A DNA stretch of 64,000 nucleotides from Gemmatimonas sp. (GTDB lineage: Bacteria; Gemmatimonadota; Gemmatimonadetes; Gemmatimonadales; Gemmatimonadaceae): assembly GCA_011390935.1 (NCBI GenBank), contig JAABRL010000019.1:1-64000 (forward strand), given 5' to 3'. Both the position numbers and the translations under genes were made by a program. Every line of letters begins with the position of its first letter. The first letter of the stretch is position 1. Below are positions 26,101-33,252 of this stretch, one piece after another. The notes below the pieces were generated by a model. It ran no database searches, was not told the DNA's origin, and worked only from the letters and a program-made list of their open reading frames with translations.

Positions 26101-26248
26101 CATCCTGTCCGCTGTGTTCACGCTGTTTCTGATTCCCGTGATCTACACCAAGCTCGACAAGCTCTCCTCGGCGTCACGCGCCGCAGCGCGCAGCGCGGCG
26201 TCCTCAGCGAGACACGCGCCCGGCGCCGCTGCCACGACGGTGACCTGA
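23102..26248 (+). CDS. RND-superfamily efflux permease with atypical proton-relay site
   Basis: The 1048-residue protein has the RND layout: helix 1 (VLTTMLVVVCVVLGLFGF), a large periplasmic loop from LFPEIEFPVVSVTTVYPGAG, helices 2-6, a second loop and helices 7-12 ending GGVILSAVFTLFLIPVIYTK. It pumps hydrophobic or amphiphilic compounds with the adaptor encoded upstream. Helix 4 reads GILVTNTIIVIES, with Thr401-Asn402 in place of the Asp-Asp pair of AcrB-type pumps. Helix 10 reads GIVVNNAILILDY, with Asn in place of the relay Lys. Coupling to protons is therefore uncertain. Confidence 0.88.
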   Translation: MFDFLPRLAVQRPVLTTMLVVVCVVLGLFGFSRLQTDLFPEIEFPVVSVTTVYPGAGPEDIEIQVSDRIEAAVSGLAGIDELRSISQENVSVVIVQFDLGINPDQAAIDVRDRIEAVRGDFPTEVQPSIVQKFDIGALPIMNFALSGPQGTDALFELADLELRERLSRVVGVAAVDLIGGRQREVEVLVSPERMQGYGVTLTDIVNWIRAENISLPAGRIMEPGVDVPVRIVGEYRSVRELEELRLFLANAQVVRLGDIATVREGYEDLAQVALFNGEPAVSITIQKQADANPVQTARGVLAELARIRTELPAGARLDVVRDQSEFIDESINDVLYNLVIGIVLTTLVLFVFLHSWRGTIIAVAAMPVTIISTFLLMDAVGFTLNLMTLMALSITVGILVTNTIIVIESIYRQLDRGEEPKDAARKGTSDVALAVSASTLTNLVVFTPIAFMPGVIGQFFYAFGLTVVFATMFSIFISFTLAPLLAAKLLRPLDDETQGPLAKVWTRWDAGYRGMEDSYRSGLTWSLDRPRNGWLIIGGITLFSVATLMVSLRFVGGEFIPAGDEGAVQVDLELPTGTSIQRTQDVARLAEERLRALPDVESALTTIAGGAGGFGAAGGGANAASILITLRDDARSSDEVLRDVRPLLVDLPDTEIRVLAIDPGAVGGGQAPIQLQLLGPDYAELQTLSDRVEQQLSALPALRDVNNTLEAARTQLVFRPDRAVLADYGLTANQVGQTLRASIEGAISGVYRGEVGRERDIRVRLGEDARERATQVGDVRVQTRSGAVPLSALGTLEEGTTPSAITRVDRVRTVELEAQIGQGALTDAVAAINTTMNEIPLAPGYEWRLAGQSEQFGEAIGAVLVALALAITLTYIVLAMILESFIHPLTVMLTLPLGIVGAMLGLFLFNASINIFSMMAIIMLVGIVVNNAILILDYTGQLRADGANAIEALLNAAPARLRPIVMSNIAIVFALIPQAVSTGAGANFRVPMAVVTIGGVILSAVFTLFLIPVIYTKLDKLSSASRAAARSAASSARHAPGAAATTVT

Positions 26249-26342
26249 GGCGAGGCGCACATCGCCACGTCACCCCGCGCGCTACATTTGCGTTGAAATC
26301 CGGCGCTGGCAGCCCGGAGACGTCCACTGGCGGAGATCGGAC

Positions 26343-27758
26343 ATGGCGATAGGTCGTCTGAGCAGGGTGGTGTGCGCGGTGAGCGCGGTGTGGATGACAG
26401 GCTGCAGCGACGCGCCGTCTCGCCGCGCCGAGCACGTGGATCCGCGTCCCAATATCGTCTTCGTCCTGCTGGATGATGTGCGCTACGATGATCTCATCGA
26501 TCATCCGTTTGCCGCGCTGCCCAACCTGACGCAGATCGCGGCGGAGGGCGCATCCTTTCAGCAGTTCTACACTGCCGCGCCGCTCTGCTCTCCAAGTCGG
26601 GCGGTGTTCATGACGGGGCAGTATCCGTTTCGCAACGGCATCATCGACAACGGAGAACGGGCTGAACGCAGCCATCAGATCGTCACCTTCCCCAAGCTGC
26701 TGCACGATGCGGGCTATCACACCGGCTTCTTCGGCAAGTGGCACATGGGGCACGAGGACGATTCACCGCGCCCGGGCTTCGATCGATGGGTGAGCTTTGT
26801 CGGGCAGGGCGTCTACTTCGATCCCGACCTCAACATCGATGGGGTGCCCGCTTCGGCGCAGGGCTACATGACCGAGATCCTGACCAACGAGGCCGTGTCC
26901 TTCATCAACGCGGCCCCGGACAGCCAGCCGTTTCTCGTCTTCATGGCGCAGAAGGCGGTGCACCCGGAGACGCATCCCGACTACGTGCGTACGTTCCCAC
27001 CGGCCCCGGGTGACGAACAGTTGTATGCGCTCGATACCGTGCCGCATGGGCCCAGCTGGCGCGCACCCACCACCGGCAAGCCCGCGCTGCAGCGTCCGCA
27101 CAACGCTTCAGATCCACGCAGCCCCGCGGGGGGACTCCCCGACAGCGTGGTCAAGAACCGGCTCCGCATGCTGAGCGCCATCGACCGCAGTCTTGGCGTG
27201 CTGATCGACGCGTTGAAGGCGCGGGGCGTCTACGAGCAGACCGTGTTCGTGGTCACGAGTGATCAGGGCTTCTTTTACGGGGAGTTCGGCCTCGCGCAGG
27301 AGCGTCGGCTGGCGTACGAACCCAGCATCCATATTCCACTGATCGTGCGCTACCCAACGCTGGTGCAGGCCGGCACCCGTCCACGCGCACTCTCCAGCAA
27401 CGTGGACATTGCCCCAACCCTGTTGGCGCTTGGCGGCGCGCCGATACCGAGCACCATGGATGGCCGCTCGCTCCTTCCCGCGTTGGCGACGGATACGGCC
27501 ACCATTCGGCACGACTTCCTCATCGAGTACTACTCGGACACGGAGTTTCCGCGCCTGCAAGGCATGGGATACGACGCCGTGCGTACCGATCGCTACAAGT
27601 TCATTCGGTACAGGGAGCTGCAGGGGATGGACGAGTTGTATGACGTGCAGCGCGATCCGCACGAACTGGACAACCTGCTACCGGATCGGGTCCCAGCCGG
27701 TGTCCTCAGCGACATGACCGCGAGGCTGAACGCCCTCACAGTGGATCAACCCCGATGA
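26343..27758 (+). CDS. Sulfatase-family lipoprotein (formylglycine type)
   Basis: The 471-residue protein has a lipobox ending WMTGC (Cys 21). The sulfatase opening PNIVFVLLDDVRYDDL gives metal-binding Asp pairs. The core motif CSPSR (Cys 82), the site converted to formylglycine, lies in APLCSPSRAVFMTGQYPFRN. FFGKWHMG and the later segment VFVVTSDQGFFYGEFGLAQE provide further metal and substrate residues. It should hydrolyse a sulfate or phosphate ester outside the cytoplasm. Maturation needs a formylglycine-generating enzyme, not present in this window. It follows the RND permease by 95 bases. Confidence 0.88.
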   Translation: MAIGRLSRVVCAVSAVWMTGCSDAPSRRAEHVDPRPNIVFVLLDDVRYDDLIDHPFAALPNLTQIAAEGASFQQFYTAAPLCSPSRAVFMTGQYPFRNGIIDNGERAERSHQIVTFPKLLHDAGYHTGFFGKWHMGHEDDSPRPGFDRWVSFVGQGVYFDPDLNIDGVPASAQGYMTEILTNEAVSFINAAPDSQPFLVFMAQKAVHPETHPDYVRTFPPAPGDEQLYALDTVPHGPSWRAPTTGKPALQRPHNASDPRSPAGGLPDSVVKNRLRMLSAIDRSLGVLIDALKARGVYEQTVFVVTSDQGFFYGEFGLAQERRLAYEPSIHIPLIVRYPTLVQAGTRPRALSSNVDIAPTLLALGGAPIPSTMDGRSLLPALATDTATIRHDFLIEYYSDTEFPRLQGMGYDAVRTDRYKFIRYRELQGMDELYDVQRDPHELDNLLPDRVPAGVLSDMTARLNALTVDQPR

Positions 27759-27917
27759 CATTCCCCCGAAGGCGCGCAGGTCTTCTTCTCTCCAGACGCT
27801 TCGCTACTCGTCCGTAGGTCGGTCACGCAGTCACCACCAATGCGCAATAGTCCTGGTGCCTGCTGCTGGTGGAAATTCCGAGTGCGTCGGACGTCCGACG
27901 CCATCACCGAGATTTCC

Positions 27918-28682
27918 ATGGACCGCCGCAACTTCCTGCACGCCGCCGTGGTTGGCGCGATCGCCACCTCGGCCGTGCCTGTCTTCCTGGCCGGTTGCGC
28001 ACGGACCTCGACGGTCCCGACCCGACGTGCGTCCGATCCTTCGTTCAGGGCCGACGACGTACTCCGCCAGACGTATCCGTTCAGCCTGCCTGCGCTTGGA
28101 TACGACTACGCCGCAGTGCAGCCGGCAATTGATGCGATGACCATGTCGATTCACCACGACAAGCATCATGCGGCATACGTGACGAACCTCAACACGGCAC
28201 TCCAGACACAACCAGCCTTGCAGGGCAAGACGCTGCGCGAGCTGCTCACCTCACTTGACACCGTACCGGACGCGGTGCGTGACGCCGTGCGGAACAACGG
28301 CGGCGGGCACGCCAACCACGCCATGCTGTGGCCGCTGCTCGCACCCGGTGGGGCCAAGGCACCCACCGGCGCGCTGCTCGATGCGATCACCAGCGAGTTC
28401 GGTTCGACTGCCAACTGCCTCGCCGCACTCAAGGCCGCAGGCGTTGCACAGTTCGGTTCCGGTTGGACGTGGCTGGTGCGCGATGTCACCGGCTCGCTGA
28501 GCGTGCGCAGTACTCCGAATCAGGATACACCCCTCGCGAACGACGCGCGCGTACTGCTCGGCGTTGATGTATGGGAGCACGCCTACTACCTCGCATATCA
28601 AGACCGTCGCGCCGACTATCTCGATGCGGTACTGGCCGTGTTGAACTGGGATGCCGTCACGAGGGCGTACGAGGGATCGTGA
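27918..28682 (+). CDS. Exported Fe/Mn superoxide dismutase, probable lipoprotein
   Basis: The 254-residue protein starts MDRRNFLHAAVVGAIATSAV and ends its signal in VFLAGC. It therefore has both a twin-Arg-type RRNFL motif and a lipobox. The mature enzyme has PFSLPALGYDYAAVQPAIDA, the His ligand in MSIHHDKHHAAYV, the second His in GGGHANHAMLWPLL, and the Asp/His ligands in LLGVDVWEHAYYLAYQDRRA. All four metal ligands are intact. It converts superoxide to peroxide at the cell envelope. Most Fe/Mn dismutases are cytosolic; export as a lipoprotein is less common. Confidence 0.88.
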   Translation: MDRRNFLHAAVVGAIATSAVPVFLAGCARTSTVPTRRASDPSFRADDVLRQTYPFSLPALGYDYAAVQPAIDAMTMSIHHDKHHAAYVTNLNTALQTQPALQGKTLRELLTSLDTVPDAVRDAVRNNGGGHANHAMLWPLLAPGGAKAPTGALLDAITSEFGSTANCLAALKAAGVAQFGSGWTWLVRDVTGSLSVRSTPNQDTPLANDARVLLGVDVWEHAYYLAYQDRRADYLDAVLAVLNWDAVTRAYEGS

Positions 28683-28799
28683 CCACGCTGGGTGGCTCGT
28701 GGTGGGGCGACCGCGGGTCGTGTCGCAACGGTCGATGCCGGGGCCACACAACACGTCGTGCGCACTGGCGCGGGTACCGGAGCAGTCGTACTGTGCGGG

Positions 28800-29285
28800 A
28801 TGCACGACGCCCGGCCTACGGACCCGATGCTTACGCCGTTCGAAGCCGCCCTGCTCTCACGCGCGCGCATCCTTCGCATGGCGGGTACGCTGGCGGGCGG
28901 GCTCGCGCTCGGCGGCTGCGACGTGAATCCGTACGACGCATCGCAGCGTCCGGTGGTTACCGTCACGATCGGCGGCGCCGAGGCACCGGTGCGCGTTGGG
29001 TGGCAGCCTGAGGGCGCACAGTTCGTGCGTGTGTACGCCGGCAATGGGGACACCGGGGCGCTGGTCTGGTCGGTCGCCGCCACGGGCGCCAATACGCTCG
29101 TGTCCGGCCTCGCGTACGGCGATGCCGCTCCGGCTGGCGGGTTCACCGATGTGCCTGCGCAGTCGCTCACCGCGGCCGCCACGTACACGGTAGAGGTCGT
29201 GAGGCGCGATCCCAAGGGGTCGGGCGATGGCTTTACCAATACCAGCAACCGTTATGTGGGCACCGCCAGGTTCACGGCGCCGTAG
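28800..29285 (+). CDS. Small lipoprotein of unknown function
   Basis: The 161-residue product has an N-terminal Arg-rich signal (LLSRARILRMAGTLAGGLAL) followed by GGC, a lipobox. The mature part is beta-rich (VVTVTIGGAEAPVRVGWQPE, FVRVYAGNGDTGALVWSVAA, then LTAAATYTVEVVRRDPKGSG), resembling a fibronectin-like fold. The start may be at 28800 or at the second ATG at 28827, which would keep the signal. It follows the superoxide dismutase by about 115 bases. No function can be assigned. Confidence 0.6.
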   Translation: MHDARPTDPMLTPFEAALLSRARILRMAGTLAGGLALGGCDVNPYDASQRPVVTVTIGGAEAPVRVGWQPEGAQFVRVYAGNGDTGALVWSVAATGANTLVSGLAYGDAAPAGGFTDVPAQSLTAAATYTVEVVRRDPKGSGDGFTNTSNRYVGTARFTAP

Positions 29286-29380
29286 GGCGACGTAACCGCG
29301 ACATGCGCATTGCGTGTGACTTGCCTGCGTGGCGCTCACCACGCTGCAAAACCTGCTTGTGACTCCCGAAGAGGATGCCA

Positions 29381-29677
29381 ATGCGTGTGGTTGCTGCCGT
29401 GCTCGCGCTCACTCTCGCCTGTGCACCATCGAAGGTTCCGTTGGTACAGCATGCGTCACACGACACGACCGTTCAGGCCGCGATGCTCGTCGAACTCGAC
29501 GCGGCGTTCGAACGCGGAGAAGCCGACGGCCAGAGCATCGCATTGTTCACGGACCGGGCCGCTGTGCAACGTGGGCAACCACAGGTGTACGGAACCCAAG
29601 CGGACATGCGTGATGGACGATTGGTGCTCGAACCCATCGCGGGCTCGTGGTCCATGATCATCGGCTGTTCGGCATGA
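29381..29677 (+). CDS. Short lipoprotein with DUF6624-like sequence
   Basis: The 98-residue protein starts at the ATG at 29381, seven bases after GAGG. Its lipobox ends LTLAC (Cys 14). The mature part includes ALFTDRAAVQRGQPQVYGTQ, a pattern found near the end of DUF6624 proteins, but the helical N-terminal part of that family is much reduced. It is either a short variant or a truncated gene. Function is unknown. Confidence 0.5.
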   Translation: MRVVAAVLALTLACAPSKVPLVQHASHDTTVQAAMLVELDAAFERGEADGQSIALFTDRAAVQRGQPQVYGTQADMRDGRLVLEPIAGSWSMIIGCSA

Positions 29678-29734
29678 TGGCAGAGGAGAATGCGGTACCG
29701 GATCTTGCGGTGCGTCGCCTGCAGACACCGGCCA

Positions 29735-30973
29735 CTACAGCGACCGGCCGGGATACCAGACAAACTGAATGAAGTTGAACTCCAACTGATCGAACGTCTG
29801 GGTCCCCGAGGGTCCAGGCAACCGGAGTCGCGGGAACCACCGCAGGTTGGTGCGCAGCAACCAATCGCCCGCGCGCGTGGGCCGAATATCCCAGCCGAAA
29901 ATCACGCCAGGCGCCAGCAGGTCTCGCGACACATCGGTCACGCGTGTTCCGCCGTCATCCTCGCGAAGCACGAGGCGGTCGAGACTCAGCACCGGCCCGA
30001 TAAAGGGCACGAAGCCGTGGTAGTCGGCGAGAAAGGCGAACCCTTCGAGCGCGACGGAGTGCCGCTGCATGCGCTGATGGAATCCGAACGCCTCGTTGTC
30101 GAAGCGGGCGCTGCGCCACGCGGCATTGAGTTGCACGTCGGGTCCGTCCAGGTACCAGCCGAGCCCGAGGTCGAGCATGGCGCTCGCCCGCGCACGCTCG
30201 GCCAGCCATGGCCGAGAGTCTCGATTGCGCGCGCTGCTGCCCGTGAGGATGGGCGACGACAGACCGATCGCGATCGTGGGGCCGGACAGTCGCCCGGCCT
30301 CCCGCAACCGGCGCTCGCGCTCGCCCCATTCGCCACTGCGAATCACGGGGGCAATAGCGGCGGTCGTCTCGAACAGACGATGCGCGCCGATCCAGAGCGC
30401 ATGGGCCGATGGTGAGACGGCGACGGTGTGCTCGCGACTGGTGGGATACGCGATACCCGGGACACGCCGAGCCGACCATCCGGCCTCGAACAGCGTTCCC
30501 TTGTGCCGCCAGACGAGCCCCGCCTGCACCATGGGCTGCATGCGATATTCGCGCGGTCCGTCTCCGATGCGAAGGTCGAGCGCCCCGAGGCCCCCGCCGA
30601 GAAATGGGCTGAGGCCGTCTGTGCGGGCGGGGCGAAGGTACCACCGTCCTCGGGTTTCCACACCCGTGGAGAGCGCGTTGCGACCGATCTCGGTGTCGCG
30701 AGCACCGGAGGTCAGTGGGAACACGACCGCGAAGTCCGCGTGTCCCCAGAAGTGCAATCCCCCAATGGTGAATCGCGGGAATGTCCGCGCAGGCAGTGAG
30801 GCGGTGCCGACACGACCGGCCGGTACGCTCGTCGCGTCCAGTCCGAGAAAGGTCTCGGCAAAGCGAAGACGTTGCGCGACCACATCGGTGGTGTCTTGCG
30901 CGGGCACCGGAGTGACGGCGGCGGCGAGCGGTGCGAGCAGCAGCGCGAAGCGGAAGCAGGGGAAACGTGCCAT
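29735..30973 (-). CDS. Predicted outer-membrane beta-barrel protein
   Basis: The 412-residue protein has a signal peptide (CFRFALLLAPLAAAVTPVPA then QD). Long series of amphipathic strands follow, such as FTIGGLHFWGHADFAVVFPL, GLSPFLGGGLGALDLRIGD and SAMLDLGLGWYLDGPDVQLN, and it ends LEFNFIQFVWYPGRSL. It is divergent from the PadR regulator at 31071 and shares the operator region between them, so it is the probable target of that repressor. The transported compound is unknown. Confidence 0.75.
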   Translation of the reverse strand: MARFPCFRFALLLAPLAAAVTPVPAQDTTDVVAQRLRFAETFLGLDATSVPAGRVGTASLPARTFPRFTIGGLHFWGHADFAVVFPLTSGARDTEIGRNALSTGVETRGRWYLRPARTDGLSPFLGGGLGALDLRIGDGPREYRMQPMVQAGLVWRHKGTLFEAGWSARRVPGIAYPTSREHTVAVSPSAHALWIGAHRLFETTAAIAPVIRSGEWGERERRLREAGRLSGPTIAIGLSSPILTGSSARNRDSRPWLAERARASAMLDLGLGWYLDGPDVQLNAAWRSARFDNEAFGFHQRMQRHSVALEGFAFLADYHGFVPFIGPVLSLDRLVLREDDGGTRVTDVSRDLLAPGVIFGWDIRPTRAGDWLLRTNLRWFPRLRLPGPSGTQTFDQLEFNFIQFVWYPGRSL

Positions 30974-30987
30974 CGATCAACCTCATT

Positions 30988-31032
30988 ATATCTGGGAGTT
31001 ATTGCTCCCAGATATATAGGTCTCCCAGATAT
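30988..31032. promoter_or_regulatory. Triple operator between the barrel gene and padR-type gene
   Basis: ATATCTGGGAG at 30988-30998 and CTCCCAGATAT at 31005-31015 form a perfect inverted repeat with a six-base spacer. A third half site, CTCCCAGATAT, lies at 31022-31032. The region is much richer in A/T than its surroundings. Its place between the two divergent genes makes it the likely binding site of the PadR-family regulator, controlling both. Confidence 0.75.
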
Positions 31033-31070
31033 ATTTGCAAGTCCGGATTGTTGCCCCTCACCGACCATCC

Positions 31071-31637
31071 ATGCCCGCGCCAGCACGCGTTCGAGACGAA
31101 AACCGGAGCCGGTACGCCATCCTGGGCGCACTCACGCTCGGACCGAAGTCCGGCTATGATCTCAGGCAGTTCTTCGCCCGCAACCTCGGATTCTTCTGGT
31201 CGGAGAGCTTTGGCCAGATCTACCCGATCCTCCGTACGCTGAGTGCCGAGGGACTGGTTGAGTCGAATGCCGACGCTGGTGAGCGACGCCGTCCCTACCA
31301 GATCACGGAAGCAGGGCGCGAGGTGCTCGCGCGATGGCTTGCGCAGCCGCCCGCCAGTGAGATTGGTCGGGTGGAGGTGCTGCTCAAGCTGTTTTTTGCC
31401 GGGGAGGCGCCGCCCGGGGTGGCTCACGCGCATCTGCAGGTCGTCCGTGCCGAGCACGTGCAGCGGCTGGCACAATACGAGCAGGTCGCTCGGCGCCTCG
31501 ACACGGAGCTGGCGAGCCGCGACGAGGTCGTCTACTGGCGCGTCACGTTGGACTATGGGCGACGCGTGAGCGAGGCGTTGGTGGCATGGTGCGACGCGGC
31601 GGACCAGGCGCTGCGCGACGCGGCGGATGCACCATGA
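31071..31637 (+). CDS. PadR-family transcriptional regulator
   Basis: The 188-residue protein has the PadR winged-helix domain: RYAILGALTLGPKSGYDLRQ, FWSESFGQIYPILRTLSAEG, then LVESNADAGERRRPYQITEA and GREVLARWLAQP. The C-terminal Vir-like dimer domain follows, with LLKLFFAGEAPPG and VYWRVTLDYGRRVSEAL. Such proteins repress genes for detoxification or envelope stress and release DNA on ligand binding. The operator-like repeats immediately upstream (30988-31032) suggest autoregulation and control of the divergent barrel gene. Confidence 0.9.
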   Translation: MPAPARVRDENRSRYAILGALTLGPKSGYDLRQFFARNLGFFWSESFGQIYPILRTLSAEGLVESNADAGERRRPYQITEAGREVLARWLAQPPASEIGRVEVLLKLFFAGEAPPGVAHAHLQVVRAEHVQRLAQYEQVARRLDTELASRDEVVYWRVTLDYGRRVSEALVAWCDAADQALRDAADAP

Positions 31638-31734
31638 CCCCGCTGACGGCGACGCCGCCGACTCCACCGTCTCGCCTGACCGATCTACCGCGCGCGAGTG
31701 GTTCGCCCTCGTCATGGAGTGAACAGCACATCTT

Positions 31735-33069
31735 GTGACGATCTACCTTGCTCCCAGTTCAACCCGCCGCTCCGTGCCCTTCCTCCCACTCGCACTGTCC
31801 CTCGCCCTCGCCGCACCGGCCCAGCGCCACGCGGCCGCGCAACCCGCGCCCGACTCACTGCGCCGCGCTGCCCCCGAGGCCGTGGGGATGTCCTCCGCCG
31901 CGCTCGACCGTGCCACGGCGCTGCTGGATGCGCACGTGGCGGCCGGCGACATCGCGGGCGTGGTCGCGGCGGTCATGCGTGACGGCCAGCTCGTGTACCA
32001 CGTGGCGCGTGGTGTGCGCAACGTGGACGCCGACGACCCCATGCCCGCCGACGCGCTCTTTCGCATGTACTCCATGACGCGCCCGGTCACGTCGACCGCG
32101 ATCCTCATGCTGCACGATGAAGGGCGGCTCGACGTGAACGATCCCGTCACCAAATGGCTGCCGGCCTTTCAGGGACAGCAGGTGCTGGTGGACCCACCGC
32201 GCGGGGAATCGACGCAGGGCACGCCCTCCGCCCGCGCGCGTCAAGGTGACATCACGATCGCGCACCTGCTCACGCACACCTCGGGCATCGGCAGCCGTTC
32301 GGCACCGCGCTATCGCGAGCGCGACGTGCATCGCTGGGACAAGTCATTGACCGACGTGGTGAACGACGTGGCCGCCGTGCCGCTCTTCGAAGATCCCGGC
32401 ACGCGCTTTCGCTACGGTATGCACGCCGAGGTGCTGGGACGCGTGATCGAGGAGGCGTCAGGGCAGCCCGTGGAGACGTTCCTGCGGGAGCGCATCTTCA
32501 AGCCGTTGGGCATGCGCGATGCGGGGTTTCGCGTGACCGGCGAACAGGCGCGCCGCCTCGCCACGGTGCATCGCGCCGACACCGACGGTCGTCTCCGCCC
32601 ACACGCCATGGAACCGATCGACGTCACCGACGATCGCCCGCTCGTGAGCGCAGGTGTGGGGCTCGTAGCGTCCACCGAGGACTTCCTGCGCTTTGGCCAG
32701 CTGTTTCTTGATGAGGGCAAGGTTGGCGATCGGCAGATTCTCAGCCCGACCGCGGTGCGCATGGCCCGCGAGAACGCCGTGCCCGACGCACTGCGCCCGC
32801 TGCCGGGTGGCGGGTACTGGGCGGGCTCGGGGTGGAGTCTGGGTGGATTTGCGGTGGCGCTCGACCCGACGCGCTACAATCACCCCGTACATCTCGGTGA
32901 GTTCTGGTGGGACGGCTCGGCGGGCACGCGCTTCTGGATCGATCCGGTGGAACGTCTGGTGATCGTGATCAACGCCCAGATCGCGCCGGCTGGCGGCAAG
33001 GGTTTCCGGGAAGAGTTCCGGGCGGCGGTGGAGGAGGCGTTGGTGGTGCGGCGGGGTGAGGGGCACTGA
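31735..33069 (+). CDS. Serine hydrolase of the beta-lactamase class C fold with SxxR active site
   Basis: The 444-residue protein has a signal peptide (SVPFLPLALSLALAAPAQRH then AAA). The class C/EstB-like fold shows LFRMYSMTRPVTSTAILMLH, LLTHTSGIG, FRYGMHAEVLGRVIEEASG and the late VLGEFWWDGSAGTRFWIDP region containing HLGEFWWDG. The usual SxxK reads SMTR (codon CGC), so the general-base Lys is Arg. The Y-x-N-type Tyr is present as YGM. Some distant relatives also show Arg; catalytic ability is uncertain. The start is GTG at 31735. It follows the PadR gene by 97 bases. Confidence 0.85.
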   Translation: MTIYLAPSSTRRSVPFLPLALSLALAAPAQRHAAAQPAPDSLRRAAPEAVGMSSAALDRATALLDAHVAAGDIAGVVAAVMRDGQLVYHVARGVRNVDADDPMPADALFRMYSMTRPVTSTAILMLHDEGRLDVNDPVTKWLPAFQGQQVLVDPPRGESTQGTPSARARQGDITIAHLLTHTSGIGSRSAPRYRERDVHRWDKSLTDVVNDVAAVPLFEDPGTRFRYGMHAEVLGRVIEEASGQPVETFLRERIFKPLGMRDAGFRVTGEQARRLATVHRADTDGRLRPHAMEPIDVTDDRPLVSAGVGLVASTEDFLRFGQLFLDEGKVGDRQILSPTAVRMARENAVPDALRPLPGGGYWAGSGWSLGGFAVALDPTRYNHPVHLGEFWWDGSAGTRFWIDPVERLVIVINAQIAPAGGKGFREEFRAAVEEALVVRRGEGH

Positions 33070-33252
33070 CCACATGGCCACACTCGTGTTCGGCAAAAAC
33101 AAAAGGGACGTGTTTGATGACCGAGGTACTCTGGTCGGCTGTGCTGAACTGCCGTCCGCGGTGCGACTGTTGGCGTTCGGCGCTCGATTCACCTACGTGC
33201 TGCGCACCGACAACGACGGCGATCGAACGACGAAGTGCCGCACTATGGCCGC

